From Bremia lactucae (lineage: Eukaryota; Oomycota; Peronosporomycetes; Peronosporales; Peronosporaceae), in contig NC_090626.1 of assembly GCF_004359215.1 (NCBI RefSeq), positions 739,777 to 803,776 on the forward strand: a DNA stretch of 64,000 nucleotides, written 5' to 3'. A program made the translations under genes and the position numbers. This document shows positions 32,520 to 43,794 of the stretch, piece after piece. The notes below the pieces were generated by a model. The model did not search any database, was not told the origin of the DNA, and saw only the letters and a list, made by a program, of their open reading frames with translations. The stretch's first letter is position 1. The number at the start of each line of letters is the position of its first letter.

Positions 32520-34395
32520 TCTCTAATTAGTAGGAATTCATCCGCGGACTCGGTTTAAGTTTTATCTTCAGTGCGACCGGTGCGCACTGCGGAGATGTCA
32601 TTCTCCTCATTAGTGAAAGTAGTATCGTTCTCACTAATTTTATTGCTTTCGATGCTGAGTCGTTCACCATCGTTATCAACGTCAGTGCATTATCGCCAAT
32701 TGCTTCACAGTCCTGCAATAATATAGACCGCATATTCCGCGGCATCTCACCAGAAGCTCAAAGGCATCCTACAAGCGAAGAGCATGCTCCGCATCATATC
32801 CATGATGGTGCTGTACATTCGCTCTACTTTCTTACTTGCTTGATTACGTGGCTCGCACACCTGCCGCACCAATACCAGTGTCCTTGCAGAATAGCTCCAA
32901 TGTCCTATATTCTTTTCCACCGTCAGTCCTCAAAACGTGAATTCGACAGTTGAACTGTTGCTTAAAGAAAGCCATGAAGTGCTTGAACTTTTGAGCTGCA
33001 ACATCCTTGGACTTGGCCAAGAAAACGCTACAGTAATTAGCCAGATGTCGATTAAATTTACCATGTACCGGTTGCCCAACCTGTCGTGCGGAGTCATAAG
33101 TCCCTTGAAGTCGGAGCATATGAGCTCCACAAATCACATCGATCGGCGCGATTCTTACAGTGTCCTTTTGCGACTGCGGGTTCTTAGTTTGTTTCCCTTG
33201 GGCGCAATTCAAGTAGTTCGCGCACAGCTCATCCGTGAGCTGTATTCCTGAAAATAGTGTCGTAATTAAGATGCGCAAGCCGTTTATGAAAGTGCACAAG
33301 CAGACCTTTCTGTACATCCTGGTCGGCGTCCTCCTCGTGTTGCGTAAGTACTGACATCAGCACGTCTCCACCTGTCGTATCTAGTTCGCATTTTGTGCGC
33401 GCACACCAACACGTTATTGCGTACTCCCACGTCGAAAACAGCCGGTCTTTCGTTCAATGTGGCTACCACACGGAACTAGCCCCGGTGTGGTATACGACAC
33501 CCTTTACGCTCCAACAATCCGTACGAAATTTATCACTCTCGAGGTTTTCCGCGAAGTATACATCCGTCAAGCGCACCTGGGTTCTTTTCCTCATTACTGT
33601 CGTTGTAATAATCACACTTCCCCGCATCGTTATGCGCAGGTGACCACTATCCGTAGCAACGCACTCGCTGAAGTAGTTCTCAAGGTCTCCCAGCATTGAA
33701 GCGTCATTTACCAGGTGTCGACTCGATCCGCTATAGAGGATCCAGTATTCTTCCTTGACACTTGTTACACCAATGGCGAGGACGAAATTTACATTCACCG
33801 TCGCTCTTTGCTCAGCGCTGCGGTCGGGACACGCTATCTTCAGATGTCCTGGCATTCCACAATTGTAGCACGTGCGCACATCTCGACGGTCCTTGCGATT
33901 GTCTGTTCGATTGTTGTGGTAAGCCCGGCACCCTTTGTTGACGGTGTTAACCACGTCCTTTCCGAAATCCTATCCGCGCAGTTCGATCAGTCGACTGCAC
34001 GAAAAGTGCGCAAGCTCTTTCACCTGCCACAAATAGTCTATGCGCGTGAGGTTTAACCTCGCCAAAATCGACACCCTCATACTAGGGTCAGCGTAATGTA
34101 CAATGTTGTCTTGAATTAGGCTGTCAGCACCTTCACACGCTTCACGAACGGACACCAAGTACAAGTAATGCTTCGTCCATCTTCGCTTGGGGCTCTTGGG
34201 AGCTGTGAAACTTATCATAGTTTGTGCGGGAGTGATCTTCGTCGCAAATGTATGGAGTTGACGCTGCATAGCATGCTCTAGCGTAGGTTGCTTTTTTCCA
34301 CCACCCCTGGACCTGTTGATTGTAATATCGCTCCGCCATCCCGGTCAAGTGGTGCCCTAATACGTCCACCTTGACGTCTTCACTACACTGTTAAC
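32520..34395 (-). pseudogene. copia gag-protease-integrase, broken (copy 2)
   Basis: On minus: gag frame 33970-34269 (FATKITPAQTMISFTAPKSP), then 33463-33954 with knuckle CYNCGMPGHLKIAC and protease WILYSGSSRHLVND, then 32844-33317 with LTDELCANYLNCAQGKQTKN and integrase core pieces FLAKSKDVAAQKFKHFMAFF and HVLRTDGGKEYRTLELF. Tyr replaces the protease catalytic Asp, as in copy 1. RT is absent; the piece ends near 32520 against gypsy copy B. Confidence 0.87.
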
Positions 34396-34930
34396 CACTT
34401 GCTCGCTCTGCAATCATGATCTGCCTTAAAAATCTCTTGTCGCACGATAGAAAACCACTTCCGAGTCCTTGATACAATTTCTTACCATCAAAAGGTCGGC
34501 GGCCCAGCTTCCTTTGTCGCGTATCCGGCACGCGGTCGTATTGAAGTCCCGTCGTCTGTTACTGAACTTATCCGTTCGGCTGTTTAACTTCCAATACTAG
34601 TATTGCTGCTGCATTTCCCATACTAATCTTTTTTTTTTTAATTAAGCATACTAACAGTAATATTACTACTAGCATTCCGATATTAATTTTTGTGTTTCAC
34701 TAATTATGGTGGTATCGCCTGTTCCGATTCTAATATTGCTGCCCCAAACGCCATCGTATAAACGCCATCGTACAGAAAAAGCGTTATCTTACACCCCTCA
34801 TTTTAGCGCCCTAATCACTAAAATCGTAGCCGAAACGAAACCTTAAGAGTCGTCTGGTTCCAGTGTGGTGGAGGCGTCGGCTAATACATGGGTAAATAAT
34901 AAAGAAACAAATCTAAAGACTTAAACAAAA
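34396..34930. other. unassigned sequence beside copia copy 2
   Basis: No ORF with a domain. Contains imperfect repeats of a CCAATACTAGTATTGCTGC / CCGATATTAATTTT type at 34590-34740 and a poly-T run near 34630. It may be the 5' untranslated region of copia copy 2, but no LTR or primer site is recognised. Confidence 0.4.
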
Positions 34931-35640
34931 TGAACCTGGCAAAATATCAATAATTTTAATTGAAAAACCTGTTCACAGAAAAAATGTAGTACCGCATTAG
35001 TTTCACTTAAAAATGCGAAACATAATAAACGAGTTGAATAGAAAGCAGTAAAAACGCCCCTTACTGGTTGTAATATTTTATTCACCTCCTTTCAAAATAT
35101 TATAAACAGGTTATCCCAAATATTATTTCTTTATTTCTAAATCAAAATGTAAAACAAAAAAAAATATACGATCCTAACCGTTCAGCTAATATCGCTTATA
35201 TAGAAAAAAAGTGACACGTAATGCTGCGGCAGCACTGGCTGTGACGCTTGCGCCATCTTAACGTTGGCTTCTGTACCAGCGTATCCAGGCTCTCTTGCAT
35301 CAAAGTGCGTTGATGGCGATACGGCGTACGACACACGCCTCGGTGGTGACACGTCCAACGCCTCTCTGATCATGGTCTTGCCCTGTCCCAATACCAAACC
35401 AAAAACACTAGCTTCGCGACCCTTCAAACGCTCCTTCTCCTCCAGTCGCCCATGCGACGTCTCCATGCGCTCCTTGAGGCCCGTGAGTAGATCCAGCAGC
35501 TTGCTCTGCGTGTCCCTTGTTTCCGCCTTGACCTCTTCTTTCACCTCCAGGGCGCCGGCTCTTTTGCGACTGGCGTCTGCCCTCCGCTGCTGACGACCTT
35601 CAGCCGCAGCCACTTCTTGGGCTCATAAATTTTTAGAGTT
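34931..35640 (-). repeat. repeat block with a coiled-coil ORF
   Basis: 34931-35395 repeats 13797-14255. Minus-strand ORF 35182-35613 (143 codons, opens at a GTG without an in-frame ATG upstream) begins charged and helical (EVKEEVKAETRDTQSKLLDL, LKERMETSHGRLEEKE) and ends in a less ordered tail with no known domain. The form resembles C-terminal tails of Myb/NAM-like transposon proteins, but that is a weak guess. The copy at 13797 keeps only the tail of this ORF. Confidence 0.5.
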
Positions 35641-35839
35641 TGCAAGTCGAGAGGATCCTGTGAAAAGTAGAAGTGATATTGTCTTAACGTCTACAAACAA
35701 TATTTCTTGCGCTCTCTACCATCCAACCAATTTATAAACCGATCATAGCTGCACCCACCTGCCGAGAGCGGTCGGCCGAACTTCAACAGATCTCCCACCA
35801 TCTTGCATCCTTCCAATATCGACTGTGTTCCAAGTAATT

Positions 35840-38800
35840 TTAACACAAATTACCGAAAATCTTCCGTGAATATAGAGTCTCGATCTGATGAGACCAGTTC
35901 ACGGGGTAACCCATGGAGTCGAAATTATGCGTCATACGAGCATAGCGTTTGGCTGTTATAGACTCCGGTACGGCAGCAAGACGTACCATCTTGCTGAAAC
36001 GATCAACAAAGACAATAATACCATCATCTTTGTGATCGGCTTCGGAATTTTGAAGATGAAGTCCATTGATACGGACTGCCAACACTCTGGCTGAACAGGC
36101 AAGCGTTGTGACAGAACGCGGGATGAAGCAATGGGATTCACCCGCTGCGAGCTTCGCAAGCACGTATGTACTTGCGGACAATCTTATACTGGCGTGCACA
36201 GTACAATTGGCGATTTGTCGTGAGATTGGTCTTTTCACGTGCACGATGACCACTAGATGATGCGTAAACGCAAAATCATTATGGGTAGAGATGGCAACAC
36301 TAGGTGGTTCGCCAACATTGGCAGTAAACCATTGCAGGTTGTGTATCGATCTGTTGAGGACCGATACGATTTCCAAATTTTTTAAGGGATTGCTGGGATA
36401 TTTTTCAAAGGTAATTCATCAACCCTTTGAAAGTCTTATCTTCTTGACAATTCATTTCAACGTCGTCAAGTAATGTTGACGACGGAACACTTATTGTTGC
36501 AACAGTGAGCTTATCCATAATGTGTTGTTCGCAGCCGGCTTAAAATTGAGCCGGCGCGAAAGGACATCAGCGACGATGTTAAATCGTCCTGATAAATACT
36601 CCACGTAAAGTTGTATTCCGCGAAGAAAGACATTCATCTCGCCATTCTTTGCGAGAGGTGTGGAATGTTTACGGCGGTGCGTAAAGACGCATGGTCCGTA
36701 TAAACAATAGACGGTCCATCTCCCTAGAGATAGACCCTAAGCTTAGCCAGTGCGTATTTCATGGCAAGGAGTTCTTTGTCATGCACTGGGCAATCGCGTT
36801 AGCTGGTTGAAGCTGACGCGACTGATAGCAGACGACGCGCTCTGCGCGTCTGTATCAAATGGCATTAATGCACATTAAATGGTCATTCTTGGTCCGCAAT
36901 CGCCAGGATTGTGATTGCATCAAGCTTTGCTTGATTCTTTTAAAGGAACGCCGACTATCAGCGTTTCGTGGCCACTTTACATTTTCTTAAACAAAGAAGA
37001 AAGATGTACGGTCATTTCGGCACAATTGCGTGAGTACTTGTGTAGGTAAGCCGCTAAACCGAGGGACTTTTCGAAGTCGCTTTACATCGACTGGCAAAGG
37101 CCAATCGGTGATCGCCTTGATCCTTTCCGGATCCGGGCTCGTGTACACCGCGTTTACCCACGAGGCACCCAAGAAGTGGTGTTTCGCTTGCAGCGAATAT
37201 ACGTTCTTGATATTTCTATACAGCTTATGCTTACCGATAAGTGTAAGAGCCTTTCAGACGTGGGTACGATGCTCATCAACGTCCTACTTTCCGTTCATGG
37301 CTCTATAATGAACGAAGACGTTATTAAAATAACTTGGTGCGAAATCCCACTACACATCTGTAAATCTCGCAGGGTTTTTACTAAGTTCCTGTGGTAAAAC
37401 TGGCCATTCCCATATTGAGGTGCTTACTGCTGTGAACGGAATACCTGTTCACGATAAGGATCTGACAAAATCTATATATCCGATCCATTAGCGGAAAGAT
37501 AGTACTTTTTTATATAATCAATAATTACGTCTTTTCGTGGTATCGGCGTTTGGGCCGTTGCAGCGCTCAATTTATTTAACGCATGCACGATCCGCCACCC
37601 TCCTGTTCCTTTACGCACAGAAGGTCAGATAGCTATGTGGGGAGGCTGGCTCCCTAACATGGCCCATTGCCAAGCGATCGGTACAGAATTTTGTCAGTCG
37701 CTAATAGTTATCCACGAGGCGATGGCCACTGCTTCATACGTCCTATCCGATTCTTCTCACCGAGGACTTTTTGGTCCATAAATGGGCTGCTCAGAGCTCG
37801 TTCGTTCTCAGGAGAGACTATTGCCGACCGAATTTCGGACACGTAGTTGTCATCTGTGACAAGTACGCAGATCTGCTTGACTTTGCCACTAAGAAGATCA
37901 CGCAAAACTGTTTCGGTTCTAGCGTTGGCACTTGAGTTATCTCCAAAGCTAACTTCGGAGGCGCTATCCGATCAAGTTTATGAGCGCATACACTTGATCC
38001 ACTGTTTACTAAGACGTTTAAGGTCTCAGTTTGCTCGTTGAATCTTATTTCCAAAGGTACCTGAGAACCTTTTACCACGGGTTTCTGGGGACTTATTCCC
38101 GCTGATTTTTGGGGACCTATTCCCTCAATTTTTTATTTGGGGAGTATCCTCCCCAACTGCATCTAGCTGTGGTTTCGCTACCACAGCGAGATCCTCTACG
38201 ATCGACTTTCCCGTCGATCTAGGACTTTCGCAATGTCTCTATAGATAGGCCTGGAATTTCTTGTTGGATGTTGCTTTCCGAACAAGCTTTCTTGTTTCGT
38301 ACCAATCAACTTATTCGAGCGGTCGAACTTCGACGCTGCTTGTGCTTGTGCACAGCCGTCGGGGTCTAACTCCGCAGTGTGATGGGTTTTCACACTGAAG
38401 TCTTGCGCAGTCGTACAAAACTCATGAACCACAAGTGAGGCCATCGCACTCACTCGTTGGACATCCACACGCTTGTGGACGCTCCAAGACATTCATGAGA
38501 TGACCCTCTGATGAACGAGAGACAGGAATCGTCACGGCTTGATGCTGCCAACTTATGTATAACTGGTATTCTCTGAGCTATGGTTATCCGAGTATGACAT
38601 CAAAGTCGTCACACAAATCAAGCACGATGAACTCATCATCGTACTTGTTACCCTTTAATGTGTTTTAGATACCAACTACACGTTTATTTACTGTTACAGA
38701 TGCGTCTGTGGCTAAGCGCACTGTCATCGTCGTTAAAGGGATATTGAGCTCAATAAATTTGAGTCCGCGATCTTCTAGCGATTGGCCTCGAATGAGATTG

Positions 38801-40176
38801 TTCGACTTCCCATAATCGACTAGGCAGTTTATTTGCCACTATAATTTTCAAGGTGATGAAGTAATTCTGATCATCTGGGGCAGTCTCACACAATGTTTGT
38901 GTGTGAGGGGAAACTTTCGTCAAAAGGCCTGTAAAACTTTTGACGTTGCTGAATCAGTAGGGCGCTCCGAACCTTTTGACCCTGACCGTGTTTTGATGAT
39001 CCGCCTCGCCGTTGCGATTTGTAAAAGCGTCGAATTCGCGTCCTCCGCTGTTCCTAGCGGGAAGCCTATTCTTTCGTCAGAGTGTCAAGGCACTGGCCGT
39101 GGGACACTAAGCTCATAGGTATAGTGACCCGTCTTTTGACAACGATTACATGTTTGCAATCGTTTGTGACTTCAATAGCAAGATTTCTTGCTTTCCACAT
39201 ACGAGAGGTTCATAGGTTCTGGACGTCCGTTTTCTTGTCATCTCGGAGGATGATACGCTCCAGAGTGGACGAAAGTCTGTCTACTAACATTTTTTTTGCT
39301 CCGCTATAGAGATCGCTTGGTCAAGCGACTCTAATTCTAGCCGGGACAGGTGGGTCTTAACAGGGTCGTCAGCAAGACCTTTAATATAAGCAGTTACCTG
39401 TGTTGGCTCATCAATTGGATGACTAACGATTCAACTGACCAGGCATCGTAAATTTTGGGCATAAGCGTGAATGTCACGCTTGCCCTGCTTTACATCCAGA
39501 AGCTCGGCTCGAGCCCCAAATTCAGCACGTGGTGGCTCAAATGTTTGTTTAAGTCTGATCTTAAAGACCTCATATAACTCAAAGAACTAATGATTCGTGA
39601 AGATTGAGCCTCAAGGCCCAAGATTTGGCGCGTCCAGCTAAGTTGGACATCCCAAATTTCACTTTCGTTGGATCATCATTAATGGGGCAAGCATTAATGG
39701 CGTCGTCTAATGCGACGAACCATCTTAAAAGGGAGTCGCCTTCGACTGCCTTAAACTCAAAGGTTTCTATATTTAAGCTTTCGGATCGACGCGGAAGCGT
39801 CGGCCCATTAGCAGCATTTACATGGTGCTGTCTCAGCAGTTCCAATTGTTGAGCACCTTGTTCTCTCAACACCTCTGCGTGTTGAGAGCCTGGCTAGTGA
39901 AGCAAGGTACTATTTCGCTGTCTCGTCTCAGGCGGATATGGCCGCATGTCGCCCATCTGTGCTCAGAGTAAACAGCATGGAGCCAAGGGCTGGCCCGCCT
40001 ACGACCGAACTCATACATTTGATCGCTCTCCATTCAAGGTCACTCAAATGAGAGAAGCTTTCACGCGTTGCGTGATAGCTTTCTTGAAGGGCTTGGAAGC
40101 TCTCCCTTCTCCATCAACATGTCCATGTTGGATGAAACGTGCGTAGACTGTAAACGGACTACGAAGTGCTACCAGA
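35840..40176 (-). pseudogene. gypsy gag-pol, broken (copy F)
   Basis: From right to left on minus there are four parts. Gag is at 39579-39872 and flanks (SLLRWFVALDDAINA, LAGRAKSWALRL). Protease near 38830 reads VDYGKSNNLIRGQSLE in place of a D-S/C-G-A active site. RT is about 36990-37740. Integrase is at 35840-36376 (GIIVFVDRFSKMVRLAAVPESI). The RT active site near 37345 reads YFNNVFVHYRAM, so both Asp of YFDD are Asn. Stops are numerous. The left end stops within the integrase core, before the chromodomain. Confidence 0.87.
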
Positions 40177-40440
40177 TGTAACGGGCACCCTTTGCTAGTA
40201 CTCATAAAAGTACTAGTTAACCTACACTAATTACAGTGAAGGTAGGGGCGCCTCGTTTACTTTAACGTATACGACGTGCAGAGGAAGGTTCTAAGTAGCT
40301 AGAAAGTCCTAGCTACCAAAGGTTAATTCTAAGGCTATAAAGTAAAGAAATAAAGTAAAACTGTATTGATAGATTCAGTCTCTACGTAACGACCCTATAT
40401 CTACTACTGACTTCATTGTATTAATATTAAAATATGTATG
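40177..40440 (-). repeat. gypsy LTR, family 2, truncated (5' LTR of copy F)
   Basis: Begins TGTAACGGGCACCC next to gag of copy F, separated by the primer-site-like sequence at 40155-40176. Similarity to 30467-30722 and 52266-52400 ends at about 40440. Confidence 0.82.
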
Positions 40441-40559
40441 GCGATCCAGCTTCACGGCCGATCTAGCTTCCATGGCCGATCCAAATCCTTCCCAGCCAAT
40501 CAACCATGATGCTTTGGGTACTTACTACAGATGACTGGGACCACTTTCCTTTTCCTTCT

Positions 40560-41001
40560 CGTAACGGGGCACTACGACTTGTACCGCTTCAGTACAAGTC
40601 CACTTCGCACTGCTTCAGTTGCAAGTGGTGCCTTACGTCACTTCACGTACTCTAGTACGTGCAGAGGAAGATTTCTATCTAAGACAACTAATTTAAAGAG
40701 GGTTTAATGAAAACTGTATTAATGTAATTAAGTATCTCTTCTTTCCATCTGTTAATGCTAACTTAATTATAAACTAATATTAAACATGCAATTGAAATCT
40801 TATCTGTCTCTCTCTTTGTTTACGTTTACAGCTGATTAGTATGCGATTTAAATAGATATGATGGCCTATACCTATTTATCGGTAAGATTTCTGAACATCA
40901 ATATATAAAGTAATGTTCTCCAAATATTATCTACCTTTTAGATAATATATTAATTAACAGCCTTTTTGTGTTAATTTCATGTAACGATACACCCCGTTAC
41001 A
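40560..41001 (-). repeat. gypsy LTR, family 1 (3' LTR of copy D)
   Basis: Reverse of the repeat at 3123-3562. It ends CCCCGTTACA at 41001; the outer end reads CGTAACGGGG, one base off TGTAAC. Confidence 0.9.
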
Positions 41002-41009
41002 TCACCCCT

Positions 41010-41530
41010 CCCTTAAACGACAATCACTCTGACTGTCATTGAATGGAGTGGTCACTATGTCACCACTTAATTTAAAAATGATGTTGATTGGTCAAAACCG
41101 CCATTTTAAATTCTGTCGCATGAAGAACAAATTCATGCGGGGTGCTGATAGTGCGGTGCCTTCGTCTGCCGCAAGAGATATAAGCGGTTCGTGCAGCCGC
41201 GGGTGACCCACTGTTATCTCTTGCGGCAGACGTTCCGTCTGCCGTAGTATATTCTTCTCACGCAACACTAGATGTTGCGGGTGCACGTGGTGATTCACCA
41301 CGTGAATACGACCCCTCTTTGGAGGTCGACTGCGAATGCGAGTCGGACGAAATGGCCGACTCGGCGAGAATAGAACAGTAGCCTGATAGACGTCAGGCGG
41401 CTGACTATGAGCCTTCGAATGAGAGGGCTCATTCTGATAGACGAGTTAATAGTCTAAATGGTTCCGACGATGAGGATGATCCCTCATCGCCCGTTCCGTC
41501 TCCCGTACGGTCACATGCATTTGTTTCTGT
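41010..41530 (+). pseudogene. antisense ORF, N-terminal part (copy D)
   Basis: The plus strand aligns with the start of the copy A antisense frame: LLSLAADVPSAVVYSSHATL, DVAGARGDSPREYDPSLEVD, and then YEPSNERAHSDRRVNS with GSDDEDD. A TAG occurs in the IEQ segment where copy A has sense codons. Copy A has its stop eleven codons or fewer downstream, where copy D reads through. The frame is cut at about 41530 by the deletion. Confidence 0.65.
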
Positions 41531-42110
41531 GCAACACTATGTCCACTTGTTGGAGCATCGTGACACTCATACATGATACGCAAGCGCAACTCATTGTAAG
41601 TTGGGACGACGACACGTGGGGTGTCGCCGGCAACGGCTGTGTAATACACTAAGTCGTTACGTGTTGTGTATCGATCGGATGGCGATCGATATAAAGTCGG
41701 GAAATCTTTAAAAGAGTTATCGGATGGTTCATTTAATCATCCATCAAACATAGAAGGTCCTTATCTTCTCTGTAGGCTTTCTTTATGTCATCAAGTAATG
41801 TTGATGACGGAACACTCGTAGTGAGTGTTGCAACAGTGGGATTAATTTTACTGTTGGAGTGCACTGCTGACTCGAAATCGGGTCGGCGTGATAGCGCATC
41901 AGCGACGACATTAAGTCGTCCTGGTTTATATTCGACGGAGAAATTATACTCCGCGAAGAAGGATAGCTAGCTTGCCATTCTTTGCGATAGGTGTGGGCTG
42001 TTCACGGCCGTGCGTAATGACGCAGGTCCGTATATACGATGAACGGTCTATCTCCTAGGAGGTAGACCCAAAATTTAGCCAATGCAAATTTCATGGCAAG
42101 GAGTTACTTG

Positions 42111-43148
42111 TCAGCACTGGGTAATTGCGTTTAGCTTATTGCAGCTGGCGCGATTGGTAACAGACGACGCGCTCCTCGCGTCAGTATCGTATTGCATTAA
42201 AGCGCAGCCGATTGCGAAATCGCTGGCGTCACGGACCACATGAAATGGTCTGTCTTGATCTGCAACCGCCAAGATGGGCGATTGCATCAAGCTTTGCTTG
42301 ATACCTTCAAACGAACGCTGACAATCAGCGTTCCATAACCATTTCTCGTCTTTTTTCAAGAGACAAGAGAGATGAACTGTCATATTTGCATAATTGCGAG
42401 AGTACTTGTGCAAGTACGCCGCTAAACCAAGGAACTTTCTAAGTCCCTTGACATCGACTGGAACTGGCCAGTTGGTGGTTGCCTTGATCTTTTCGGGATC
42501 AGGGCGCACGCCGTGTTTACCGACGATGCACCCAAGAAGTGGTATTTCGCTTGCAGCGAATATACACTTCTTGAGATTTGCATACAACTTATGCTTTCGC
42601 ATAAGTGTAAGAACCTGACGAACGTGAGTTTTATGAACTTCCACGTCCGTCTTACCGTCCATGGCCCGGCTATGGACGAATACATCGTCGAAATAACTCG
42701 GTGCGAATTTTTGCACCGGACTCAACGGATTCGTTACGCATCTGTTGAAAGTTGCAGGAGCGTTACTAAGCTCCTGTGGCATTAATAGCTTTTTCCAAAG
42801 CATCCCACTGGGAGTGCTCACTGCTGTGTACGGGATGTCTTGTTCACGCATAAGGATCTGATAAAATTCATCCATCAGATCCATAGACGGAAAGATGGTA
42901 CTCTTAGACATACCATCTATGATTACGTCTTTTCTAGGTATCGGCGTTTGAGCCGGTACCGTTGCAGCATTCAGTTTATTAAATGCGTGCACTATCCGCC
43001 ACCCTCCTGTCGCCTTCGGCACACAGAAGGTTGGAGAGCTATGTGGGGAGGTTGACCTCCTTTCATGGCCCGCTTTTACGCGACCGGTAAAGAATTTATC
43101 GATCGCAAGTACTTCTTCACGTGGCAGTGGCCACTGCTTCACTGACAC
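42111..43148 (-). CDS. gypsy reverse transcriptase domain, open (copy D)
   Basis: A 345-codon open frame with the RT palm and fingers: FCVPKATGGWRIVHAFNKLN, IFPSMDLMDEFYQILM, MPQELSNAPATFNR, and the catalytic YFDDVFVHSR near residue 155. It is followed by the thumb and connection (LKKCIFAASEIPLLGCIVGK) and an RNase H beginning (FHVVRDASDFAIGCALMQ). YFDD is intact, unlike in copies F and G. The frame lacks gag and protease upstream, so the element is not autonomous. It reads FPSMDLMDEFYQ where most relatives have a DLxxGYxQ pattern. Confidence 0.9.
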   Translation of the reverse strand: MSVKQWPLPREEVLAIDKFFTGRVKAGHERRSTSPHSSPTFCVPKATGGWRIVHAFNKLNAATVPAQTPIPRKDVIIDGMSKSTIFPSMDLMDEFYQILMREQDIPYTAVSTPSGMLWKKLLMPQELSNAPATFNRCVTNPLSPVQKFAPSYFDDVFVHSRAMDGKTDVEVHKTHVRQVLTLMRKHKLYANLKKCIFAASEIPLLGCIVGKHGVRPDPEKIKATTNWPVPVDVKGLRKFLGLAAYLHKYSRNYANMTVHLSCLLKKDEKWLWNADCQRSFEGIKQSLMQSPILAVADQDRPFHVVRDASDFAIGCALMQYDTDARSASSVTNRASCNKLNAITQC

Positions 43149-43794
43149 AGTACTTCGAGCCCGGTTTGAGCTCGATCTAATGTCGAGTGCCTTAATCCAT
43201 AGGCAACTCGCATGGAACTATCTAGGGAATACAAGGACTCGCTCGAGCAAAAAAAAAGTTTAGCTCTTGCTCATCACGCATTAGCACTAAGGTCAATGCG
43301 AAAGATACTAATGTTGATTTAATTTACATTGAGGTGGACAAACTCAGTAATAACAATAATGTTATTACTGACTTTAATAACGATGCTGAAAGACTTAACA
43401 TCAAAAAGAAAATTATTAATGAGAACGATAATACTCTTAATAACGAATAGATTTAAATACCGCAGTGCGAGCCGGTCGCACTGAAAACAAAAAAAGAGAT
43501 AGCAGGTAATTTTTTTTGGCTTGAGAAGCATGGGTCCGTCTTGTACAGGAGTCCATCGCTGATGCGGTGGACCAACAGAAACGGAAGACAACATACCATC
43601 AATTAATTCTAATAACCCAGTCGTACTGTCTACGGTTGACCTTCTGAAACATGTCGTGATGAAGGCAGTGATAAATTACTGCCCAGGTATATTGGGCCGT
43701 TTTGTGTTCTACATCGCTGCCTCGTGGTATGCGTGCGCGCATCCTACGTTTTATGTTGGGTATCTATGGGTACGAGGCTTCTTCCAATTCCGGG

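Larger units (their letters stand above)
41002..43235 (-). mobile_element. gypsy fragment with intact RT domain (copy D)
   Basis: From the LTR inward it contains the antisense-frame start (plus strand, to about 41530), a deletion junction, the integrase zinc region on minus (41446-41649, YECHDAPTSGHS), RNase H, and RT (42111-43148). The integrase core, chromodomain and most of the antisense frame are missing. It abuts copy C head to head at about 43235. Confidence 0.83.
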
